Source: Myxococcus fulvus
Lineage (GTDB): Bacteria; Myxococcota; Myxococcia; Myxococcales; Myxococcaceae
NCBI RefSeq assembly: GCF_900111765.1
Contig: NZ_FOIB01000004.1
Coordinates: 682,001-746,000, forward strand
Length of the DNA: 64,000 bases
Reading direction: 5' to 3'
The notes beneath the pieces are model-generated. The model had not been told where the DNA came from and made no database searches. It worked only from the letters and a program-made list of their open reading frames with translations. The position numbers were made by a program, and so were the translations under genes. Below, piece by piece: positions 55,135 to 62,888 of the stretch. Every line of letters begins with the position of its first letter. Position 1 is the first letter of the stretch.

Positions 55135-56388
55135 ATGTCCATCAACGTCTACGCCATCGCCACGCCCTTCGTCATCGCGCTGGCGCTGGGCGAGTTCATC
55201 TACTGCGTGGCGAAGCGCAACGGCTACTACAGCTTCCAGGACTCCATCGCGAGCGTGGGCACCGCGGTCCTCAACCAGTGCGTCAACGTGGCCGTGGCGC
55301 TGATGGTGCTGCCCCTGTTCACGCTGCTGGGCGAGCTGTCCCTGTGGCGCATCGACAGCACGTCACCGTGGGCCCTGCTCGGGCTCTTCCTGGGCGTCGA
55401 CTTCCTCTTCTACTGGTTCCACCGCTTCGGGCACCGCACCAACATCGGCTGGGCCGCGCACTCGCCGCACCACTCCACCGAGGAGCTCAACTACGCGGTG
55501 GCCCTGCGCGCCAGCGTCACCCAGCGGCTGTTCTCGTTCCTGTTCTACTGGCCGCTCGTCGTCATCGGCTTCTCGCCGGAGGCCGTGCTCGCCATGGTGG
55601 CCTTCCACCTGGTGCTCCAGTTCATCCCCCACACCCGCGTCATCCCCAAGCTGCCCCGGTGGATTGAGTCCTGGCTCAACACGCCCTCGCACCACCGCGT
55701 GCACCACGCGCGCAATGACGTCTACATCGACAAGAACTACGCGGGCTTCCTCATCATCTGGGACAAGATGTTCGGCACGTACCGGGAGGAGACGGAGGAG
55801 TGCTCCTACGGCGTCACCACGCCGCCCAACACGTGGGACCCCACCGTCATCAACTTCCAGTTCTGGGCGAAGCTGTGCAGCGACGCGGTGAAGACGCGCA
55901 GCTGGTGGGACAAGCTGCGGCTGTGGGTGATGCCCACCGGCTGGCGCCCCGCGGACCTGCCGGCCCGCGTGGAGACGAAGTGGAACCAGACGGGCGTCGA
56001 GGTGAAGTTCCAGTCCACCGAGCTGCCCAACATCCGTGGCTACCTCGTCTTCCAGATGATTGCGTCGATGCCCTTCATGCTGCTGGTCAGCCACCACGCC
56101 TCGCCGCTGGCGGGCTGGCAGAAGCTGATGCTCAGCGTCTTCTTCTGGGGCATGGCCACCGCGTGGGGCGGGATGATGGAGTCCAAGCGCTGGGGCCTGC
56201 CGCTGGAGATGGCGCGGGTGTTCGCCATGGGGGGCGCCGTGACGTTGTGGCTCGTCCAGGCGAACGCGCCCATGTCGTGGCGGGCGCTCACCGTGGGTTG
56301 GCTCGCGGTGACGCTCGTGTGGCTGAGCATCTCGCGAGTGAGCAGCCGGAGCGCGTCGCCCGTGCCCGGTGGCGCGAGCACCTCATGA
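55135..56388 (+). CDS. Fatty acid hydroxylase/sterol desaturase family membrane protein
   Basis: This 417-aa membrane di-iron enzyme is similar to alkylglycerol monooxygenase-type proteins. The three His boxes are H96-x3-H100 (HRFGH), H109-x2-HH (HSPHH) and H186-H-x2-HH (HHRVHH), with FLGVDFLFYWFHR ahead of the first. Several membrane helices flank the boxes. A second helical domain fills the C-terminus (about 280-410). It would hydroxylate or cleave a lipid. It is divergent from the Crp-type gene and probably under its control. Its 3' end overlaps the receptor-partner gene by six bases. Confidence 0.88.
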   Translation: MSINVYAIATPFVIALALGEFIYCVAKRNGYYSFQDSIASVGTAVLNQCVNVAVALMVLPLFTLLGELSLWRIDSTSPWALLGLFLGVDFLFYWFHRFGHRTNIGWAAHSPHHSTEELNYAVALRASVTQRLFSFLFYWPLVVIGFSPEAVLAMVAFHLVLQFIPHTRVIPKLPRWIESWLNTPSHHRVHHARNDVYIDKNYAGFLIIWDKMFGTYREETEECSYGVTTPPNTWDPTVINFQFWAKLCSDAVKTRSWWDKLRLWVMPTGWRPADLPARVETKWNQTGVEVKFQSTELPNIRGYLVFQMIASMPFMLLVSHHASPLAGWQKLMLSVFFWGMATAWGGMMESKRWGLPLEMARVFAMGGAVTLWLVQANAPMSWRALTVGWLAVTLVWLSISRVSSRSASPVPGGASTS

Positions 56389-57393
56389 CGTGAAGCCCGG
56401 CTCCCATGCCCCCGAGAAGGCGGTGAAGCGCCGCACGTTGACGGACAACGCGCGGTGCACCTGCGTCTCGGGTGTCACATCCACCGGGAGCCCCTCGGTG
56501 GATGGAGGGAGCCGGTCGAAGTGCGCACCCTGGAACCACTGATGGGGGCGGACCTCCACGACGAAGAGGCCGTCGTCGTCCAGGTCCGCGTCGATGGGCA
56601 CGAAGTCCACGCGCTGGAGCTCCACGGGCGGAGGGAAGTCGAGCGCGACGCGGAAGGCGATGCGCTGCTCGCCCCGGAAGGCCGTGCCGTCCATCAGCAC
56701 GGAGTGTCCTTGCAGCGCGGCGCCCTCGTCACCCAAAGCCCGTGAGGGCGGCTGGAGCAGCAGGGAGAACGAGCGCGCACGGCCCGCGATGCCCGGAGAG
56801 CGCCCGAGCACCCGCGCGTCATTCTGGGCGAGCAGGTCGAACACCACCTCGCGGTCCCACTCGCCGAGCACCGTGCCTCCGGAAAAGAAGTCTCCGTCGT
56901 GCGCGTGGGCCGTGGGGACGAGCACGTCCAGGAGCGAGCGTAGGACACCGCGGGCCTGTTGCTGGAGGGGGGACGCGTTCTCGAAGAGATAGATGGGCCC
57001 GAGCACCATCCGCGCCGAGGTGAGGCGCACGCCCCAGCCCGTGTCCGTGGTGAACTCGCCGACCTGCGTGGCCTCGGGCGCGGGCGCGGTGCGCAGGCCC
57101 ATGTGGAACACGATGCCGCGACCGCCCGTGCCGGAAAGTCCACAGGCTGAACCGCCCGCCGCGAGGGCCGCGCCCAGGCCCAGCGTGAAGGCACGGCGGG
57201 AGAACCGGGACACGTCGCGCGGAGACGTGCCGCCCCGTGGTCGCGGCACACCGCGAGGAGGCGTGGGCGCGAGGAGTAACGAGGCCTCTTCGCTCGGGAG
57301 CGAGGTGACGCATGGAAGCCCGAGCGAGCGATGGGACGCCTCGTGTGGCGAGGCCTCTTCGCTAGTGGCGCGAGGAAGCGTGGGCGAGCTCAT
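56383..57393 (-). CDS. Exported partner protein of the TonB receptor
   Basis: This is a 336-aa protein encoded after the receptor gene with an ATGA overlap; GAGGA lies seven bases before ATG. The first 60 residues are Ser/Pro/Arg-rich, then a twin-arginine type signal (FSRRAFTLGLGAALAAGGSAC) leads to an acylable Cys. The mature part has a His/Asp segment (AHAHDGDFFSGG) and beta-rich stretches such as TGWGVRLTSARMVLGPIYLF. It resembles MbnP-like or other substrate-handling lipoproteins of receptor loci only in outline, and I do not assign a family. An internal start near the Tat signal is possible. Confidence 0.65.
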   Translation of the reverse strand: MSSPTLPRATSEEASPHEASHRSLGLPCVTSLPSEEASLLLAPTPPRGVPRPRGGTSPRDVSRFSRRAFTLGLGAALAAGGSACGLSGTGGRGIVFHMGLRTAPAPEATQVGEFTTDTGWGVRLTSARMVLGPIYLFENASPLQQQARGVLRSLLDVLVPTAHAHDGDFFSGGTVLGEWDREVVFDLLAQNDARVLGRSPGIAGRARSFSLLLQPPSRALGDEGAALQGHSVLMDGTAFRGEQRIAFRVALDFPPPVELQRVDFVPIDADLDDDGLFVVEVRPHQWFQGAHFDRLPPSTEGLPVDVTPETQVHRALSVNVRRFTAFSGAWEPGFTS

Positions 57394-60296
57394 GGAGAGT
57401 CCTCCTCGAAGTCCAGATACAGCGTGAGGGTGCCGCGGAAGGTGCGCGGAGGCCCGGCGGTGAAGTGCCGCGTGGCGAGCAGCGAGGCAGGTGCATCCGC
57501 GCCACGGAAGTTGGAGACGTAGTTGAGCTCCGTCTCACGCCAGCGCGTATCGAGCGCGTTTTCCACGGACACGCCGAACTCCACCCAGCTCCAGCGCGCG
57601 CGTGTGGCCACATCGAAGAGGAAGACGGGCGCGCTGTAGCGGTCGAGCGGAAGCGGCCGAGGCCCCACGGCGCTGTGTCCCAGCGCCACGTTCCACCCCA
57701 CCCGCTCCCCCGCGAGCGTGACGTCGCCGCGCACCGACGCATCCAGCCGCCCCAGCAGCGCCGGGATGTACGGCATCACCGCGCCGTCCCACAGCTTCCA
57801 CGCGGACGCGCCGGGCGTGGGCAGCGTGGCTCTCGCCCAGGCGATGGAGGCCTGCACGTCCATCCACTCACTCCACACGAAGCGGCCCGTGGCGAAGGCA
57901 CCCAGGCGCTGCGACGCGCCGATGGGCTGGTTGCGGCCCAGGCGCTCGTCGAAGACGAAGTCCTGCGACACACGGGTCGCGAAGACAGCACCGCGCGCCT
58001 CCAGGGTGTACGGCCGCCCCTCGCCCTCCAGTCTCCAGCCGAGTCCCGTCTCTCCCGAGGCCACCCGCGCATACGGCGCCAGCTCCGCGTCGGACAGCGC
58101 GGCCGCGTCACTGGAGCGCGCGCCGAGCCCCGCGCTCGTCATCCACGTGAGCCGGGGGGACAGCTTCACCTCCGCGCTGGCCCGGGGACTGGCGAAGAAA
58201 CCATAGGCATCGACAGACTCGTCCGTGAGCCGAGGCCCATCCCGGTCCACCGCGGGACGGTTCAGGTCCTCCACGCCGAACAGGAACGTGTCCAGCCGCA
58301 GGCCCGCGCGCAGCGTGAGCCAGGGACGGAGAGGGACGCGCAGGGACGCGTAGCCCCCCAGGTTCGTGGTGCGCACCTGGTTGTCGTAGAGCGTGGCGTA
58401 GGGCGCGCCGCCGCTGTCCCTCAGCCTGCGTGAGCGCGCGCGCACGTCGTCGTAGCGGGCCACGTAGCCCAGCTCCAGCGGACGGGCTTCACCCAGCAGC
58501 GTGACACCGGGGATGTACCGGCCGCGCAGGCCCAGCGTGTTGCCCCGATAGAAGCCCTCCGCCGTGTCGCCTCGCTGGGACTGACCGACGGGCGGGGTGT
58601 CCTGCATGAAGCCCGTGAAGTTGTCGCGGATGCGCGTCTGGCGCAGCACCACGTACCCCTGCTGCACCAGCCTTCCGCCGCGCTTCAGCCGCGACTGGAG
58701 CTCCGCGGAGACGATGTGGCGCTGGCTCGCGCCGCCCTGGTTCTCGTCGTAGAAGCAGAAGAACTGCGAGTCCGCGTCCGGCGCGCAGGGCAGCCGCGAG
58801 TCCACCACGTCCGTCTCTCGCACCACCCCCGCGGAGGCGAAGCGCGCGCCGTAGCTCGTGCCGAGCAACCGCAGCCGGGTGTCATCACCGAGCAACAACT
58901 CCACCTGCGCCATGGCGCTCGCATTGGCGTAGGAGCGATTCGGCCCGAAGCCGTCGCCCTGACGCAGGAGCAGTCCCACGAAGGTGGCCTCACTGGACTC
59001 GGGCGGCCCCCACACCAGCGCGAGCCGACGCGAGGCGAAGCTGCCATAGCTGACCGACGTGGTGAGCCCCCGGCGCTTCAGCCCGAGCTGGTACTCCACC
59101 GTGCCCGCCACGCCGAAGTCACCCTGGGACGCGTCATAGGGGCCTTCGGTGACGCGCAGCGCGTCCACCAGCTCCGGGATGATGAAATACGTGTCCGCGT
59201 AGCCGTGACCGTGCGCGTGGGAGACCTCGTTGAGGGGCACGCCGTTGAGGCGCATCTCCACGTCCTTGCCCTCGCCCGCGTCGAAGCCCCGGATGAACAC
59301 CGTCTCCGCGTGTCCTTCTCCACCGTGGTTCGCGAGCATCACGCCGGGCGCGAGCAGCATCAGGTCGGAGGCCGAGTTGCGCGGCACGTCCGCGAGCTGC
59401 CCCACCTCGATATGGAAGTCTCCCACCGCGACAGGCGGAGGCGCGGCGGCGACGTCGCGGACGGTGGTGGAGAGGATCCGCTCGGAGGACTTCGCCTCCG
59501 TCGTGGCGCCCTGCTCCCCAGACGAGGCCGAACCCTCCGATTCGTCCAGGGCCAAAGCGCCCGTAGCGGAGCCGGCTTGCGTCGATGACGCGAGGCTTGT
59601 CGCATCGCTCGGTGATGCATCACCAGCCGCCGAGCCGTGAGCCGACGACTCCATCGACCGGTGTGACGCCTTCGCGGAGCCGGGCTCATCGCTCGGCGAT
59701 TCGGCGCCAGTCGCCGCGCTTCGAGCCGAAGCCTCCCGCGAAGAGCGGGACGCCGTCGCGGAGCCGGGCTCATCGCTCGGCACGACAGCACCAGCCGCCG
59801 AGCTTCGAACCGAAGCTCCCCGCGGCGAGCGGGACGCCGTCGCGGAGCCGGGCTCATCGCTCGGCGATTCAGCGCCAGCCACCGAAGAACGGTCGCCCGT
59901 CGCTCCACTCCCTCGCGCCGGCACCGCCGTGGCGGCCATCGCCTCACCATGATGGTGCGCCCCCACGCCACCCGCTGCCTCCGGCACGAAGTGCACCGGC
60001 ACATCCACCCGCACCTCGAGCGGCGCCTCACCCCGCCGCGCCGGCTGGAAGCGCCACCGCACCGCTGCCTCCATCGCCGCCCGGTCGAACACCCGCCCCG
60101 CCGAGGACTGCACCTCCGCGCGCGACACCTCCCCCGCCTCGTCGATGGTCAGCCGCAACACCACCGTCGCCGGCCGCTCCAACACCGGCGCATCCACGGG
60201 CATCGACGGCGCCGCCGCCTCCACCGGAACCGGCGGTGTGATGGGCACCTCCTCCAGCGCCCCCATCGCACACATCACCAGCATCGCAATCCACAC
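57390..60296 (-). CDS. TonB-dependent receptor with fused N-terminal TonB_C domain
   Basis: This is a 968-aa outer-membrane receptor. GTG 60296 with GTGAGG upstream is preferred over the TTG at 60383, which would place the start inside the regulatory dyad. After a membrane segment comes a TonB C-terminal-like domain (VVLRLTIDEAGEVSRAEVQS, FDRAAMEAAVRWRFQPAR). Next is a 170-residue Ser/Ala/Glu-rich linker with three 28-residue repeats, then the plug (ASDLMLLAPGVMLANHGGEG, VFIRGFDAGEG, VEMRLNGVPLNEV, HAHGHGYADTYF) and a 22-strand type barrel ending in LTLYLDFEE. His-rich motifs sit in the plug and linker. The substrate is not known; metal or metal complex uptake is my inference. Confidence 0.85.
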   Translation of the reverse strand: MWIAMLVMCAMGALEEVPITPPVPVEAAAPSMPVDAPVLERPATVVLRLTIDEAGEVSRAEVQSSAGRVFDRAAMEAAVRWRFQPARRGEAPLEVRVDVPVHFVPEAAGGVGAHHHGEAMAATAVPARGSGATGDRSSVAGAESPSDEPGSATASRSPRGASVRSSAAGAVVPSDEPGSATASRSSREASARSAATGAESPSDEPGSAKASHRSMESSAHGSAAGDASPSDATSLASSTQAGSATGALALDESEGSASSGEQGATTEAKSSERILSTTVRDVAAAPPPVAVGDFHIEVGQLADVPRNSASDLMLLAPGVMLANHGGEGHAETVFIRGFDAGEGKDVEMRLNGVPLNEVSHAHGHGYADTYFIIPELVDALRVTEGPYDASQGDFGVAGTVEYQLGLKRRGLTTSVSYGSFASRRLALVWGPPESSEATFVGLLLRQGDGFGPNRSYANASAMAQVELLLGDDTRLRLLGTSYGARFASAGVVRETDVVDSRLPCAPDADSQFFCFYDENQGGASQRHIVSAELQSRLKRGGRLVQQGYVVLRQTRIRDNFTGFMQDTPPVGQSQRGDTAEGFYRGNTLGLRGRYIPGVTLLGEARPLELGYVARYDDVRARSRRLRDSGGAPYATLYDNQVRTTNLGGYASLRVPLRPWLTLRAGLRLDTFLFGVEDLNRPAVDRDGPRLTDESVDAYGFFASPRASAEVKLSPRLTWMTSAGLGARSSDAAALSDAELAPYARVASGETGLGWRLEGEGRPYTLEARGAVFATRVSQDFVFDERLGRNQPIGASQRLGAFATGRFVWSEWMDVQASIAWARATLPTPGASAWKLWDGAVMPYIPALLGRLDASVRGDVTLAGERVGWNVALGHSAVGPRPLPLDRYSAPVFLFDVATRARWSWVEFGVSVENALDTRWRETELNYVSNFRGADAPASLLATRHFTAGPPRTFRGTLTLYLDFEEDSP
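59673..59886. repeat. 84-bp tandem repeat inside the receptor gene
   Basis: Three copies start near 59673, 59757 and 59841, each 84 bases long and each opening CGCGGAGCCGGGCTCATCGC. They encode 28-residue units with SPSDEPGSATASRS in common. The third copy decays after about 45 bases. Period, frame and low complexity indicate a spacer that may vary in length. Confidence 0.8.
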
Positions 60297-60377
60297 GGCG
60301 AGGCCCTCACTCCTGAATCCGGCGGCACCCGCCACCGCGAACGTCGACCGCTCGCAGATACAACGAGCCCGCTTGAA

Positions 60378-60400
60378 TCGCAACTTGGTTACATATACAC
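60378..60400. promoter_or_regulatory. AT-rich operator-like region, site 3
   Basis: GCAACTTGGTTAC at 60380-60392 is followed by ATATACA. It sits between the divergent receptor gene (84 bases to its GTG) and the lipoprotein gene at 60410 (17 bases). A TTGAAT at 60373-60378 and TATACA at 60394-60399 could be the -35 and -10 of a promoter with the dyad between them. The core matches sites 1 and 2. Confidence 0.6.
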
Positions 60401-60409
60401 CCCAGAAAC

Positions 60410-61282
60410 ATGAGAATGAACCTGAGCGGTCTCCTGCTCTGCGCGCTCGCCCCCCTGCTGTTCGCGGGCTGCGACAACGTGGCCACCGGAGACGTGCGCG
60501 TGACGATGAGCGGCGGGGACGGCACCCAGCGCGGCCTGCCGGACACCCTCTTCCAGGACGGCTGGTCCGTGCAGTTCACCAAGTACCTGGTGTCCCTGGG
60601 CGAGGTGCGCCTGACGTCCGCGTCCGGCGAGGTGCGCGACAGCCCGCGCCACGTGCTGGTGGACGTGCAGAAAGGAGACATCCCGCTCACCGAACTCGCG
60701 GGCCTGCCCGCGGGCCGCTGGGACGTGGGCTTCCGCGTCAGTCCTCCTCGCGACGGCACCGAGCTGGCGGACGGACAGGTCTCCGCCGAGGACCTGCGGA
60801 GGATGCGCGAGCGCGGCTTCAGCTACTGGGTGGAGGGGCGCGCGGTGAAGTCCGGTGTGGGTGTGTTCGACTTCCGGATGGGCTTCCCCGTCGACGCGCG
60901 CATGGTGGACTGCATCAACGGGGTGGACGGCACCCAGGGCATCATCGTCCCCGAGGGCTCACGCGCGGACGTGGAGGTCACCATCCACGCCGAACACATG
61001 TTCTACGACCGGCTCGGGACCCACCGGGGCGTGCAGCTGCGCTTCGACGCCATCGCCGCCACGGCGACCGAGGGCAACCTCATCACTCCGGAGGGACTCG
61101 CCTCCCAGCTGCTCACCGACCTGCGAGGTCGGGACGGAGGCGAGCTGCGCGACGCGGCGGGTCAACCCGTGGTGTATCTCCCCGGCGCCCACGATGTGCG
61201 CACGCTGCAGCAATTCGTCACCCAGAGCATCGTCGACCAGGCCCACCTCAACGGCGGAGGGGTTTGCACGGTCGCCAAATGA
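60410..61282 (+). CDS. Lipoprotein divergent from the TonB receptor
   Basis: This is a 290-aa lipoprotein (signal LLFAGC, Cys20) of a family I do not recognise. A segment GWSVQFTKYLVSLGEVRLTS resembles TGWGVRLTSARMVLGPIYLF in the other partner of the receptor, so the two may share a fold. Further features are two late Cys (MVDCINGVDGTQG and GGGVCTVAK) and AEHMFYDRLGTHRG with possible metal ligands. It starts only 17 bases after operator-like site 3, so the leader is very short. Divergence from the receptor gene makes co-regulation likely. Confidence 0.7.
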   Translation: MRMNLSGLLLCALAPLLFAGCDNVATGDVRVTMSGGDGTQRGLPDTLFQDGWSVQFTKYLVSLGEVRLTSASGEVRDSPRHVLVDVQKGDIPLTELAGLPAGRWDVGFRVSPPRDGTELADGQVSAEDLRRMRERGFSYWVEGRAVKSGVGVFDFRMGFPVDARMVDCINGVDGTQGIIVPEGSRADVEVTIHAEHMFYDRLGTHRGVQLRFDAIAATATEGNLITPEGLASQLLTDLRGRDGGELRDAAGQPVVYLPGAHDVRTLQQFVTQSIVDQAHLNGGGVCTVAK

Positions 61283-61348
61283 CGGAGCGACCCGCGGACG
61301 ACCCTGCCCCCCTGGACTTGTCCCACCGGGCGCCGCTAGGAAAGTGAC

Positions 61349-61942
61349 ATGGACTCTCCCGCGCACCTGCAAGCCCGCATGGCTCTCTGCCGTCCCGAAC
61401 ACCTGGTGCTCGACCTGTTCGTCCACTGTCTCAGGGAGAGCATCGCCAGGAGGATGGGCCAGTCACTCGCCATCGCCGCCCAAGCCCCCATCCCCTCCGT
61501 CCCCGCGCGCGGCGCGCCCACCCACCGGCCCGCCAGCGACTACCTGGCGCTGCTCCACGAGGGCGCCCTGTCCGTGGGAGCGAAGCTGGGCGAGGACTAC
61601 GCGGCCGCCGTGGAGCAGCTGTCCTTCACCGCCGCCTCCCACGTCTTCTCCGCCCCCGTGGGCGAGATGGTCATGGCCATCACCGGCGAGGACCCGCACC
61701 GCGGCCTGTCCGTGGGCTCGGGCCTGGCGGGCGCGACCAGCACCTTCGGCGAGCGCGAGTACGAGCGCGTCTCCGACACCACCGCGCGCCTGAGCTTCAA
61801 GGACGAGTTCTTCGGCCCCGCGTGGTGCAGCGGCCTGGTGCGCAGCGGCCTCCTGCAGACCAACCCCGAGCGCCGCTTCCGCGTCGAGCTGGAGTCGGGC
61901 GAGCCGCCCTACAAGGACTTCTCCCTGCTCATCCACTGGTGA
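61349..61942 (+). CDS. DUF2378/TIGR02265-like myxobacterial protein
   Basis: This is a 197-aa protein of a type so far mainly known as a large paralogous family in myxobacteria. The central part (YLALLHEGALSVGAKLGEDYAAAVEQLSF), the small-residue stretch GLSVGSGLAGATSTFGEREY and the C-terminal beta-rich end (RFRVELESGEPPYKDFSLLIHW) fit it. There are no catalytic residues that I can name, and no signal peptide. AGGAAAG precedes ATG 61349. Confidence 0.6.
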   Translation: MDSPAHLQARMALCRPEHLVLDLFVHCLRESIARRMGQSLAIAAQAPIPSVPARGAPTHRPASDYLALLHEGALSVGAKLGEDYAAAVEQLSFTAASHVFSAPVGEMVMAITGEDPHRGLSVGSGLAGATSTFGEREYERVSDTTARLSFKDEFFGPAWCSGLVRSGLLQTNPERRFRVELESGEPPYKDFSLLIHW

Positions 61943-62000
61943 GCCGCCACACTTCACGCGAGCGGACCGACCTCCATCCGCCCGCGCGAAGCCAGGCCGC

Positions 62001-62381
62001 TCAGGCCTTGGGCGCTTCCTTGCCCCGGCGCTCTTCGATCTCCTTCTTCACCTGCGCCATGTCCAAGCCCCGCACCTGACGGACCAGGTCCTCCAGCGCG
62101 GCGGCCGGCAGCGCCCCCGCCTGCTCGAACAGGAGGATGCCGTCACGGAACACCATGAGGGTGGGAATGGAGCGGATTTCAAAAGCCCCGGAGAGCTCCG
62201 GCTGCGCCTCGGTATCTATCTTCCCGAAGACGATGTCCGGGTGCTTGCCGGATGACGTCTCGAAGGTGGGCGCGAAGAGGCGGCACGGGCCGCACCACGA
62301 CGCCCACCAGTCCAGGATGACGATGCCGTCCTTGCCGACGGTATCCTTGAAGTTGTCCTTGGTGATTTCCACCGTCGCCAT
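62001..62381 (-). CDS. trxA: Thioredoxin
   Basis: This is a 126-aa cytosolic thioredoxin. The active site is WCGPC with Cys30 and Cys33, the cis-Pro is in SIPTLMVF, and the usual length is exceeded by a 15-residue charged tail (KKEIEERRGKEAPKA). It reduces disulfides in the cytoplasm. It begins 40 bases after the stop of the FKBP gene on the same strand, so the two may be co-transcribed as a redox and folding pair. Confidence 0.92.
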   Translation of the reverse strand: MATVEITKDNFKDTVGKDGIVILDWWASWCGPCRLFAPTFETSSGKHPDIVFGKIDTEAQPELSGAFEIRSIPTLMVFRDGILLFEQAGALPAAALEDLVRQVRGLDMAQVKKEIEERRGKEAPKA

Positions 62382-62421
62382 GACGGCCCTCGTTTCTCCC
62401 CGCCGTCAGCGGGGCATGACT

Positions 62422-62745
62422 TCAGCGGACGTCCAGCAGCTCCACCTCGAACACCAGGGTGGCGTTGGGCGGGATGACGCCGCCCGCGCCGCGCGAGCCG
62501 TAGCCGAGCTCCGGGGGGATGGTGAGCTTGCGCACGCCGCCCACCTTCATGCCCGCCACACCCTGGTCCCAACCCTGGATGACCTGACCCGCACCGAGAC
62601 GGAACGTGAAGCCCTGGCCCCGGTCCCGGCTGCTGTCGAACTTCTGGCCGTTCGTCAGCGTCCCCACGTAGTGCACGGTGACCGACTTGCCAGCGGTGGC
62701 CTCCGTCCCGGTGCCCACCTTCGAATCCTCGACCTTCAGGCTCAT
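62422..62745 (-). CDS. FKBP-type peptidyl-prolyl isomerase
   Basis: This 107-aa single-domain FKBP catalyses cis-trans isomerisation of prolyl bonds. Family residues are visible: [48 protein letters not shown] and [13 protein letters not shown] 62745 lacks a signal peptide, so it is cytosolic. It is upstream of trxA with a 40-base gap. Confidence 0.93.
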   Translation of the reverse strand: MSLKVEDSKVGTGTEATAGKSVTVHYVGTLTNGQKFDSSRDRGQGFTFRLGAGQVIQGWDQGVAGMKVGGVRKLTIPPELGYGSRGAGGVIPPNATLVFEVELLDVR

Positions 62746-62888
62746 TCCCTCTCCTGTTGCAGTGGAAGGTTTCACCTTAACCCGCGGGTGCCCCGCGCGC
62801 CGCACCTGAAAACACAGCGGCGCGGGCCCGTTGGCTACCGGGCACCGCGCCACTGCTTCGCCCTGTGTGAAGGCGTCAGGGGTGCACC

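Noticed and set aside
59673-59886. CRISPR-like array
   Set aside because: The repeats are contiguous, in frame with a gene and have no spacers.
60297-60383. TTG at 60383 as receptor start
   Set aside because: It would put the start codon inside operator-like site 3. The GTG at 60296 has GTGAGG at good spacing and begins just before the membrane segment.
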